64,000 nt of DNA from Luteolibacter pohnpeiensis (GTDB lineage Bacteria > Verrucomicrobiota > Verrucomicrobiia > Verrucomicrobiales > Akkermansiaceae). A model generated the notes under the pieces. That model worked only from the letters and a program-made list of their open reading frames with translations, made no database searches and was not told the DNA's origin. The stretch's first letter is position 1, and each line of letters starts with the position of its first letter. Position numbers and translations under genes: made by a program. The DNA lies in NCBI RefSeq assembly GCF_016595435.1, contig NZ_JAENIJ010000001.1, positions 186,001 through 250,000 on the forward strand. The letters are read 5' to 3'. Below, piece after piece: positions 18,905-27,001 of the stretch.

Positions 18905-19363
18905 TCAGCGCTCACGGAGGAAGGATTCTGCTTGAGAAGTCTCAACCGGCAATTGTGGATCGCGAATTTTGGAATAGGTGTATGCCGCCCGGATGGCGAT
19001 CGCATAAAAGAGAATGTCGATCGGAGAGAACATGGCGACGAGAACGTCGTAAGAAGCAGCATAGTTGAAATGGAGATAGGTATTCAAAAAGCCGAGACCA
19101 TTTTCCTTTGCGACGAATCCGATTCCAGAAAGCACGTTTCCCGCGACACATCCAAGGATGGCAAATCCCACACCAATCATACTGTAAGCTGTCGTGTGTC
19201 CGCGTCCCATGAGTCGGATTAAAAATCCGATCAGTGCGCCGACTCCAATTGCCATGTAGCCGATTTGGTAACCTGTATAGACCGTGACCATGGTCCAAAT
19301 AGCCGCTCCTAAAACGGCACCGATTGCTCCTCCGGCGATGGCCAAAACAATGTTTCCTTTCAT
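18905..19363 (-). CDS. Hypothetical membrane protein
   Basis: 152 residues from the ATG at 19363. A much longer frame extends to 19624, but its extra residues look non-coding and overlap the divergent gene at 19551. There are four hydrophobic segments: IVLAIAGGAIGAVLGAAIW, GYMAIGVGALIGFLIRL, MIGVGFAILGCVAGNVLSGI and a last one around FSPIDILFYAIAIRAAYTY. Gly-rich helices and the pattern resemble small uncharacterised Bacteroidetes/Verrucomicrobia membrane proteins, but no family was firmly recognised. Confidence 0.62.
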   Translation of the reverse strand: MKGNIVLAIAGGAIGAVLGAAIWTMVTVYTGYQIGYMAIGVGALIGFLIRLMGRGHTTAYSMIGVGFAILGCVAGNVLSGIGFVAKENGLGFLNTYLHFNYAASYDVLVAMFSPIDILFYAIAIRAAYTYSKIRDPQLPVETSQAESFLRER

Positions 19364-19550
19364 GCTCTCGTCGCGGAACGCTAGGCGGCTATCGTTGAGG
19401 TGGAAGCCTAAAAGCAATTGAATGGGTGAATTCCCGTAAGACAGATGTCGACATTTCCCGGGATTCGTTCGTCGCCGGATCAATGAGCCTGCACAGCGAA
19501 AGGCGGCTGGTGCTTGCAGAAGCTCACTTTTCCGTCCATGCTCCAAGAGC

Positions 19551-20018
19551 ATGATCCCAACTCCTAACCAACTGTTCTCGCGGTTTGAGCGCGGAGAAAT
19601 CGAACGTGATGAACTCCAAGCCATGATGGCGATTCACGCGCGCGAATTGATCGGCGAAATGGAGGAGGATTATCGAAATCCGGCCGCGGCTTTGATGGAG
19701 AGCCTCTTGGCAAGGCGTGCGGTTGGCCGTTTGGTAAGGCAGCATAGCGGCCGATTGGTGCGTGAGGTTTTGGAGGCACTTTCCGAGGTCGAGGATTTTC
19801 CTCCGGCAAAGTATTTATGGAATGCGTCGCATCCGGATGTTCCGCTGCATTGCTATTTCCGAATTCGGCGGGCACCGATGTTTCGCATCGTCTCGTTGGA
19901 GCTGGAGCGCGAAAAGGTTTTGGTTGCTACCGAATATGGCTCAGTCGCCAAAGGCTTGGCGACCAAACGCTCATTCACCTTGAAGCGGGATGTGGCTTGG
20001 CGGCTTGTGGTGGTTTAG
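19551..20018 (+). CDS. Hypothetical cytoplasmic protein
   Basis: 155 residues, no signal peptide. The N-terminal half is helical (PNQLFSRFERGEIERDELQA, AMMAIHARELIGEMEEDY). The C-terminal half has a beta pattern (LHCYFRIRRAPMFRIVSLEL, VLVATEYG). I do not recognise the family. The 3' end overlaps the convergent MATE gene by 44 nt (19975-20018), so the last 14 codons of each gene encode protein on both strands. Confidence 0.6.
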   Translation: MIPTPNQLFSRFERGEIERDELQAMMAIHARELIGEMEEDYRNPAAALMESLLARRAVGRLVRQHSGRLVREVLEALSEVEDFPPAKYLWNASHPDVPLHCYFRIRRAPMFRIVSLELEREKVLVATEYGSVAKGLATKRSFTLKRDVAWRLVVV

Positions 20019-21345
20019 TCCGTAGCCACAAGCGCGGCCCCAAAGTGAGGCAGGCTACCGAGAGGCCTCCTGCCAAACCCCACCACACTCCGCGGGTTCC
20101 CAGGTGGAAATGAAATCCGAGCGCGATGGCAAGTGGAAGTCCGACCAGCCAATAGGAGATGAACCCCATGAGTGCTGGCACGTGGGCATCGTGTAATCCA
20201 CGCAGCATGGCTCCGGAAACCACCTGAAGGCTATCGACCAATTGGAAAATCCCGACAATGATCAAGAGGGAGGCAGCCAGCGAAATGACCTCTTTGTTAG
20301 AAATGAAGAGGCTTGTTAGATTTTTCCCAAATAACAAAAATGTGGCTGCCGTCATGAGGGCGATGATCGTTGCCAGCAGCCAGCCGGAGATGGCGATAGG
20401 ACGCAATTGGTGATCCAGCCCGGCTCCATTGGCTTCGCCGATACGGACGGTCAGCGCCATTGATAGACCGAGTGGGATCATGAAAGCGGTGGCGGCACAC
20501 GTGATGGCTACCTGATGCGCGGCCATCGGCGTGGAGCCGAATCGACCAATGATAAGGCCGGAGGTAGAAAAGGCCGCGACCTCGCATAGCATGTGGAGAC
20601 TGGCTGGCCAGCCGATGCCGAGCAGGCGGCGTATGGCGGTGAAATCCGGCCGTCGGAACCAACGATAGGGGACCCATTCCCGCAAGCCGTGGGCATGCAG
20701 CAACCAGACAATCATGGCAATCAAGACGAGTGTTCTGGAGATGAAAGTGGCTGTTGCGGCTCCAGTCAGTTTCATCGCTGGAAAGCCGAAGTGACCATAG
20801 ATCAGCAACCAGTTTAGGCCGATATTGAGGGCGACACCTGACATGAAAATCCAGAACGGTGGCCATGGCCGGTTCAGGGCATCGGCATGATTTTTCAAAG
20901 CCAAAGCGGCCAGTCCCGGTATGATCGAAGCCATGAGAATTCGGAAAAACGCAGGCGTCCTTGCGGTCACAGCTTCAGGTTGACCGAATAGGTCCAGTCG
21001 CAATGAGATCAGCCAAGCCGCCGCGAACAACAGGGTGCCGATTGCTAGAGCGAGGTACGTTCCGTTGCGACAACTGGCACGGGCAGCTTCAGGGTCATTC
21101 GATCCTTTTGCGTTTGAGGTAAAAACCGAAACGGCGGTGAGGAGCCCAATGCCAAAGACAAAGGGCACGTGAAATACGGCGTTGGCAAAAGTGAGCGCAG
21201 CGAGCTCGGTAACGCCGAGTTTACCGATCATGACGGTGTCCGCCACTCCGAGCAGCATCTGGCTGAGTTGGCCGATGATGAGCGGGAAGGCGAGACGTAG
21301 GGTGCGTTTTGATTCGTGGACCAGATGCATGGGTTCGGCGGTCAT
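19975..21345 (-). CDS. MATE family multidrug/organic cation efflux transporter
   Basis: 457-residue carrier with 12 membrane helices arranged as two homologous halves, as in NorM-type MATE exporters that use Na+ or H+. Diagnostic segments are PLIIGQLSQMLLGVADTVMI in helix 1, AVFHVPFVFGIGLLTAVSVF in helix 2, LNRPWPPFWIFMSGVALNIG in the first half, and GWPASLHMLCEVAAFSTSGL with MAAHQVAITCAATAFMIPLG in the second. The ATG at 21345 was preferred to a TTG at 21393. The transported compound is unknown. Its 3' end overlaps the convergent gene by 44 nt. Confidence 0.92.
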   Translation of the reverse strand: MTAEPMHLVHESKRTLRLAFPLIIGQLSQMLLGVADTVMIGKLGVTELAALTFANAVFHVPFVFGIGLLTAVSVFTSNAKGSNDPEAARASCRNGTYLALAIGTLLFAAAWLISLRLDLFGQPEAVTARTPAFFRILMASIIPGLAALALKNHADALNRPWPPFWIFMSGVALNIGLNWLLIYGHFGFPAMKLTGAATATFISRTLVLIAMIVWLLHAHGLREWVPYRWFRRPDFTAIRRLLGIGWPASLHMLCEVAAFSTSGLIIGRFGSTPMAAHQVAITCAATAFMIPLGLSMALTVRIGEANGAGLDHQLRPIAISGWLLATIIALMTAATFLLFGKNLTSLFISNKEVISLAASLLIIVGIFQLVDSLQVVSGAMLRGLHDAHVPALMGFISYWLVGLPLAIALGFHFHLGTRGVWWGLAGGLSVACLTLGPRLWLRTKPPQAAKPHPASR

Positions 21346-21532
21346 TCGCCGCCAGGCAGCGGAGGTGTGAGGCCGCGAAGCCCGGATGTCCAAGATAATC
21401 GTTCGTGAGCCTTGTCCTTGATCTTGTGGAAATTGTGGCGATCAAGACTATTTAGAGCAACCTGAGATTCTCGCGCGAACTGCATCTTTGCGTTCGAGAA
21501 AACAGGAAATATCTCGTTCCGTCAGCGCTATT

Positions 21533-23980
21533 TCAAAATTGATAGGTTGCAGAAATGAAAAAGTTCCTGCCGGGTGCCGTGGTTCGATCATCTACGGACG
21601 ACGCTTGCCCACCGAAACTATCGAGGCCGAGGTGGCCACCGCTACGCCGGACAGTTCCCCAGTTCCAGTATTTTTCGTCGAAAATATTATTGATTCCAAT
21701 ATTCAAGGTGAGATCCGGAACGGGCTTCCACCAACTGACTAAATCCAAAGTGAACCAGGCGGGTGGATGAAACATTTCACCATTCATCGTGGTATCATCT
21801 GTCCGTGTCATGGCTCCTGTGTAAGTCCCGATCAGTCGGCTGCCAAATTTGCCTTCTGGATCCGCGTAGCCTAGATATCCAATGATTTTCCAGGGTTCGA
21901 CGGTATTGATAGGTTCATCGGTTGTTAGATTATTGCCGATGGTGTAAGCTGCATTTAATCCAAGCGTAACGCCTTTTAAGGCAGGCTTCCAAGAATCAGC
22001 ATTCCATTCGCCAGATGCTTCTATCCCGTAGATTTCAGCTGATCCACGGTTTACAGCTGTGGTGATCACGCTGCCGTCCTCAAGGACATCTACCACGACA
22101 TTATTTTCGATGAAGTCTTGATAACGTGTATAAAAAAGTTCGGCTCCAAATCGGCCAATCCGGCTTTCACCTTTATACCCAAGCTTGAAGGCATGGCTGA
22201 CTTCTTCCTGCAAGTCAGGGTTTGGGATGGTGATTTGCTGGTAGCTGCTGGACGGGTGATCGAACACCATGGTCAATTCCTCAGCAGAAGGATTGCGGAC
22301 TCCCATTCCGTATCCTGCGTATAGGCGAGTATTTTCAGTGGTATGATAGGCGATGTCTAGCCGGGGTGACAGCGTGATGTTTTGATAGCCATCGCTTGCT
22401 TCCGGTATGGTTCCGCTGCCGACTGCGTCTTGCAATCGCTGCATGAAATCTTCAGTTAGATCTGTGTTGATATCGTAGAAATCAAACCGCAATCCTCCTG
22501 TTAAATCCCATTTTGGGCTGACCTGGGCCTCGTCTTGCAAGAATAATCCGAGACGCGTGGTTGTCGCAGGCGCAAATGAAATCCGATTCGTTTCTGTTAC
22601 GACCGTTTCTTCTTCGAATGTTCCTGCGGGACCCGTTAGATCGGGTACGACTGTGCCATTGGTTTCGATACGATCGAAGCGATTCGATGATTCTTCTTGT
22701 GATAAATCGATGCCGCCTGTGAATAAATGATGGGTATGACCCAAGTCGATGGACTTTCTCGCAACTGTATTTAAACCGTAAATTTCGGTTATAAAATCAA
22801 TCCATTGCTCACGGTTTCTTCCATCAACCATGAGATCTGGGTTGGTCGTGGCGATCCATTCTCGCCATTGCTCAGAGATATCGGTCCGCTCCGTTGCCAG
22901 GGTTCTTGGATTGGTGCTGATGTTATGACTCGATGATTCTACTTTTTGCCAATAAAGCTGTGTTTCGACTCCGTCGATCCAACTCGCTACCGGGCGATAA
23001 GTCCACTTGACGCTGGCGCGATTCCTCTCTTCTTCCTGCCAGTTTTCAATGCTTTGCTTGTAGATATTGAACATCTCTATCGACGGATGCAATGCGCTTT
23101 GCATGTCAGCATAGACATCCCGATGATAATGCTCGAAAGTGAACTGAATGACGTGATCACCTGCATCGTAACCAACTTTGCCTAACCAGGAGTCGCTGTT
23201 TAGCGACATTGGATCTGGAGAAATGCTTCCATTGTTGGAAGTCTCATTGGTATCACGACCCGCATAGAGGAGGAGATAATCGACGGGGCCGCTTTTTCCT
23301 GCACCGCCGAGTTGCCATGCCAGACCGTCGTTACTGGAGAAATATTGAGTTCGTGCGAGGCCCCCCCAATTTTTGTCCCGATATATGTCCGAAGGTTCCA
23401 GGGTTTTCATCGAAACCACACCACCCATGGCATCACTACCGTAGAGGGCACTAGCCCCTCCTTTGAGAATCTCGACCAACTGGAACATGGAAGGGTCGAA
23501 ATAATCGCGCCCCATGCCCCCGGCACCTGTTTCGGAACCACCATCGAATGAAGTGGAAACGTATTCGGGTGGTTGACGAATGCCATCGACTTCGATGCCA
23601 ACTCGATTTCCTTCAATGCCCCGAATATTGAAACTTGAGGCACCACTTGATCCATACGCGACGGCACCATCACCAGTGGTCATGTCAAAAGGAACAACGA
23701 CTGTTGGATCATATTTAACGATGCCACCAAGGTCCTGGACTCCCGTTTCTTCCATCGTTTTCCTGTTCACCCGCGTTACGGTGCCTTTGGTATCGAGCCA
23801 TTTTTCTGGATTGAGCGATGCCACCACAATCATATCCTCCAAGGTTTGAAGAGTGGGGGAGTCCGGCTCTTGGGATTGCTCACTTTCCTGGGGCGTTTCT
23901 TGACCAAATCCTCCGGGAATTGAAGTTAGCAGGAATATGGTTCCATACAGAAAATAACGCGGATACGATGGGGAAATCAT
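21533..23980 (-). CDS. TonB-dependent outer-membrane receptor, haemoglobin/transferrin type
   Basis: 815 residues with a signal peptide (YFLYGTIFLLTSIPGGFG). The plug domain spans about 65-225, including FNIRGIEGNRVGIEVDGIRQ and LVEILKGGASALYGSDAMGG. The beta-barrel follows to a terminal phenylalanine (ISATYQF). In the barrel, GVRNPSAEEL and NPDLQEEVSHAF occupy the places of the FRAP and NPNL boxes of haem/haemoglobin receptors, with a histidine (FDHPSSSY) between them. This suggests haem or iron-protein uptake, but the boxes are degenerate. Two secreted-protein genes lie immediately upstream on the same strand (gaps of 18 and 74 nt) and probably share the transcript. No TonB, ExbBD or haem ABC genes are in the window. 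Confidence 0.88.
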   Translation of the reverse strand: MISPSYPRYFLYGTIFLLTSIPGGFGQETPQESEQSQEPDSPTLQTLEDMIVVASLNPEKWLDTKGTVTRVNRKTMEETGVQDLGGIVKYDPTVVVPFDMTTGDGAVAYGSSGASSFNIRGIEGNRVGIEVDGIRQPPEYVSTSFDGGSETGAGGMGRDYFDPSMFQLVEILKGGASALYGSDAMGGVVSMKTLEPSDIYRDKNWGGLARTQYFSSNDGLAWQLGGAGKSGPVDYLLLYAGRDTNETSNNGSISPDPMSLNSDSWLGKVGYDAGDHVIQFTFEHYHRDVYADMQSALHPSIEMFNIYKQSIENWQEEERNRASVKWTYRPVASWIDGVETQLYWQKVESSSHNISTNPRTLATERTDISEQWREWIATTNPDLMVDGRNREQWIDFITEIYGLNTVARKSIDLGHTHHLFTGGIDLSQEESSNRFDRIETNGTVVPDLTGPAGTFEEETVVTETNRISFAPATTTRLGLFLQDEAQVSPKWDLTGGLRFDFYDINTDLTEDFMQRLQDAVGSGTIPEASDGYQNITLSPRLDIAYHTTENTRLYAGYGMGVRNPSAEELTMVFDHPSSSYQQITIPNPDLQEEVSHAFKLGYKGESRIGRFGAELFYTRYQDFIENNVVVDVLEDGSVITTAVNRGSAEIYGIEASGEWNADSWKPALKGVTLGLNAAYTIGNNLTTDEPINTVEPWKIIGYLGYADPEGKFGSRLIGTYTGAMTRTDDTTMNGEMFHPPAWFTLDLVSWWKPVPDLTLNIGINNIFDEKYWNWGTVRRSGGHLGLDSFGGQASSVDDRTTAPGRNFFISATYQF

Positions 23981-23998
23981 GACGAAATGGGGGGGATA

Positions 23999-25090
23999 TT
24001 AATAGGCGATTTCGAGTCGCATGAATCGACTTTTATGGTTAGAAAGCGCTGCCTCATCGGTGACTGTCACCTCGTCACGATCATCTAACTCACTGATTTG
24101 AATCATGGATGATCCAGCTCCATTCCAAATCCAATCCTCTGTTCCTGTTTTACTTGCAAGGGTTGTCCATGTTGCCAAATCGCTCGATGTGCTAACAGTG
24201 TAGACCAAGGCTGATGACGGTTCTGCCGGCATCTTGAAGGACAAGCTCATGTGCTGTTCCGCATCTATCGAAATCACTTCGGGCTTAGGGCTGGCTCCTG
24301 GACCGTCTTCTCCTTCATTCGAATTGGGGTCTGTGCCCAATGCGAACTCGAGTAAATTTGACAACCCATCATGATCAGGGTCTGCATCACTCGCGGCACT
24401 CCCTGAGTCATCAATTGATCCGAAATGGGTTTGTTTCCAATCTTCGAACTCGTCAGACGAATGATCGCTAATATCTGTAAATTTCGAGGCGACATCGACG
24501 CGAATTCCTCTAACAGAAGTATGATTTGCAAGCGGGAGAGTGATGGTGATGGATGTGATTTCCTCGCTGATAGCGGAAAGATCCCATTGCCATGTAGCTC
24601 CTCGGTAGACAAATGAGTCAAGACCGTCCGTGTCCGGGATTCCAGTTCCGTTATCGACCTCTTCCGAATCATGAAGAATCATCGGCAGCGGCGATAGTTC
24701 TTGATTTCCGCCATTGTAACTCAATTTCGGGCCACCATTAATTGGAAATTCGGACTCAGGATCCCACACGGCATCAATCTGAAAAACAGCTTGTTGGATG
24801 TCAAAGTTGGTCGCCTGTTGGCTGACCGAAACCGAATACGGACCGGACCAGCTGTATAGCCCGGAACTTGCTGAGTAACCCGGACTGTTTACGGTGAGAG
24901 AGCCGCTCACATTCCATGGATCATCCGCATAATAATTCGGATTCACTGAGGTCAGCGTCGTCCATGAGCTGGAGCTCGTGGTGCCATCCAAATCGTAAAT
25001 GGCGATGAGTGAATCTGACTCTTCTGCCCTGATCGGAGCGATGATGAGTAAAACACCAAGAAGGGTCACGATGATGTGCCGAAGAGTCAT
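23999..25090 (-). CDS. Secreted beta-rich protein with calcium-type (TSP3-like) loop
   Basis: 363 residues with a signal peptide (HIIVTLLGVLLIIAPIRAEE). The mature protein is Ser/Thr-rich and beta-patterned, with many acidic and few basic residues. Residues 30-205 resemble the neighbouring PEP-CTERM protein: VFQIDAVWD here against LFQIQIGEA, WQWDLSAISEEITSITI against LWFDLSGIVGDIDRFDI, and RGIRVDV against YGISIQQ. Near residue 235 a DPDHDGLSNLLEFALGTDP segment is a thrombospondin type 3-like calcium loop. The end (SRFMRLEIAY) matches endings of secreted verrucomicrobial proteins. It lies 18 nt upstream of the TonB receptor gene in the same orientation, so a surface partner or binding protein for that receptor is possible. 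No enzyme motif was seen. Confidence 0.75.
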   Translation of the reverse strand: MTLRHIIVTLLGVLLIIAPIRAEESDSLIAIYDLDGTTSSSSWTTLTSVNPNYYADDPWNVSGSLTVNSPGYSASSGLYSWSGPYSVSVSQQATNFDIQQAVFQIDAVWDPESEFPINGGPKLSYNGGNQELSPLPMILHDSEEVDNGTGIPDTDGLDSFVYRGATWQWDLSAISEEITSITITLPLANHTSVRGIRVDVASKFTDISDHSSDEFEDWKQTHFGSIDDSGSAASDADPDHDGLSNLLEFALGTDPNSNEGEDGPGASPKPEVISIDAEQHMSLSFKMPAEPSSALVYTVSTSSDLATWTTLASKTGTEDWIWNGAGSSMIQISELDDRDEVTVTDEAALSNHKSRFMRLEIAY

Positions 25091-25164
25091 CCGAATTGAT
25101 CGATTTTAACCTGTAAATATGGAACCATGACTGTGGATCTCTGCTGGTGTCAGCTGAGTAATCC

Positions 25165-25956
25165 TTATCTTCTGCGTCGAATAAGTCCGGCCAATCCAAT
25201 CGCGCTCAAAAGAGAAATAGCCGGTTCAGGCACTGCGGCGGGTAGAATCGATGCGTCTACAGTCGTATCATCTTGCTGGATGCTTATTCCATAAATTTGA
25301 GCGTGTTGGACCGCGCTCCATGTAATGTCGAAACGATCAATATCACCGACAATACCACTCAAATCGAACCACAGTGCGTAAGTGTTGGTATATAGAACCT
25401 CGTCCCCGTCTGGAGTGGAAAATGTCCCTGCATCAAATTGGTCATACAAAGATGAACCTGAAGCAACTATCGTATATATCGTGCTATCACCAGATAAAGT
25501 GTATGATAGTAGAGGAAGCTCATGATTGTAAAAATCATAGCCATAAGCTTCGCCGATCTGAATTTGGAAAAGAATGGTTTGCAGACCGACTATGGGATCA
25601 CTCGTGCTTAATGACAGGGTTCCGCCAAAGAGATTGGAGCTGCTGGAAAAGCCACCGAAATAGATGGATGAACTGGCAACGAATGCACCCCCCTCTGCTC
25701 CATTGCTGATTTTTGTCAATTGAGTGGAGGGGTCGTTTTGGTTGTTCTGGGAATTGATGGGCGACCAGATGGAGTTGCCTGGAAACCCACCGGTCGTGGT
25801 GATCGTGCTGCTACTCAGGTCATTCCAGGATGCATAGCTGCTATCGCTGCTCAGGCCTGAAATGGGCTCCAGAGTAACACCATTCAGAGTGGTGCTGGCC
25901 ATAGAGGCTGCTCCCAAGCAAAGAGAAAGGGCCAACTGCCGATAGATTTGTTTCAT
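25165..25956 (-). CDS. PEP-CTERM sorting-domain protein, related to its neighbour
   Basis: 263 residues from the ATG at 25956 (a GTG at 26058 gives a longer, unlikely start). It has a signal peptide (LALSLCLGAASMAS) and ends with a PEP-CTERM anchor: VPEP, a hydrophobic helix (AISLLSAIGLAGLI) and RRRR. Exosortase processing would place it at the outer surface or in the extracellular matrix. The body is beta-rich and shares its motif order with the protein encoded 74 nt downstream (24-25 kb), which suggests duplication followed by different C-termini. It is the first gene of a probable operon ending in the TonB-dependent receptor. A ligand-binding role is inference only. Confidence 0.82.
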   Translation of the reverse strand: MKQIYRQLALSLCLGAASMASTTLNGVTLEPISGLSSDSSYASWNDLSSSTITTTGGFPGNSIWSPINSQNNQNDPSTQLTKISNGAEGGAFVASSSIYFGGFSSSSNLFGGTLSLSTSDPIVGLQTILFQIQIGEAYGYDFYNHELPLLSYTLSGDSTIYTIVASGSSLYDQFDAGTFSTPDGDEVLYTNTYALWFDLSGIVGDIDRFDITWSAVQHAQIYGISIQQDDTTVDASILPAAVPEPAISLLSAIGLAGLIRRRR

Positions 25957-26098
25957 TTCGGGAGCAGCATGCCCTTCTAACGGCGATGCCGCTCCCGTTG
26001 GATTGCGCGAAATTAGCGCTGGTTTGCTGGTGTGGACGATGAATTGCGATTCAAGCACCCAATTGCTTTTTATCTAAAGCTTTCTCTGTGTAACGCCC

Positions 26099-26986
26099 TC
26101 AACGGCTGCATGTTGCCATACCGAGATTTGACAGAATGCGTTGCACGGCGGTCGATTGATTGAGCGTGTAGAAGTGAATGCCTGCAACTTGGTGGTCAAG
26201 CAGATCGGCGCATTGCTGTGTCGCGTGATGGATACCAATGTTCATTGCGACTGCATCGTTTCCGTTAGAGCGCTGCATGGCTTTCATCAATTTAGCCGGG
26301 ATACGCGATCGAGCCGCGAATTCGGATATTCTGGCTAAGGCGGAATTGCGAGTGATCGGCATGATGCCGGCTAAAATGGGAATCCTGATTGAAGCGATTT
26401 CACAACGTTCCCGGAAATCCAGAAAGTCCCTGTTATCGAAGAAAAGTTGTGTGCAAATGAAGTCGGCACCAGCTTCGGCTTTAGCCTTCAAATGATCAAG
26501 TTCCACCATCCGGTTTCTTGCGTCCGGATGCCCTTCAGGATATGCCGCTACTCCAATTCCTAGATCACAGCGGTGTTTTTCCGAGAACTTCTGAATGAAA
26601 TTCACGAGGTCTGAAGCGTAACGAAAATCTCCGTCCTTGATGCAATTCATTCTCGGTGAATCGCCACGCAACACCAAAAGATTGCGTATCCCTGCTTTGA
26701 CGTATTGCTCCAGGATTCGGGTGACCTCATCCTTGGTGTGCCCGATTCCTGTTAGGTGGGGTATGGTTGGGAATGGTTTTTGCTGTTTCAGCTTGAGGAC
26801 CAGCTCATGCGTCGCATCGCGTGTCGATCCGCCAGCACCGTACGTAACGCTGATGAATGATGGCGAATAATTTTCCAATTCAGAAATCGACTGGAGCAAT
26901 GATTTTTCGACAGCTTTGGTACGCGGTGGGAAAAATTCGAATGAGAACTTTGTGTCCGGGCCTGCTAAAATATCACGAATATGCAT
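26099..26986 (-). CDS. metF: 5,10-methylenetetrahydrofolate reductase
   Basis: 295-residue flavoenzyme that reduces methylene-THF to methyl-THF, the methyl donor for methionine synthesis. The TIM-barrel starts with KFSFEFFPPRT, the family's opening motif with the catalytic Glu. It continues with FISVTYGAGGSTRDATHEL, PTIPHLTGIGHTKDEV, LLVLRGDSP and GADFICTQLFFDN, all typical. The gene starts 15 nt after metE on the same strand, so metE-metF form an operon that supplies methyl groups and transfers them to homocysteine. The divergent metR is the likely regulator. Confidence 0.96.
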   Translation of the reverse strand: MHIRDILAGPDTKFSFEFFPPRTKAVEKSLLQSISELENYSPSFISVTYGAGGSTRDATHELVLKLKQQKPFPTIPHLTGIGHTKDEVTRILEQYVKAGIRNLLVLRGDSPRMNCIKDGDFRYASDLVNFIQKFSEKHRCDLGIGVAAYPEGHPDARNRMVELDHLKAKAEAGADFICTQLFFDNRDFLDFRERCEIASIRIPILAGIMPITRNSALARISEFAARSRIPAKLMKAMQRSNGNDAVAMNIGIHHATQQCADLLDHQVAGIHFYTLNQSTAVQRILSNLGMATCSR

Positions 26987-27001
26987 TGCTTCTGATCTAC
27001 A

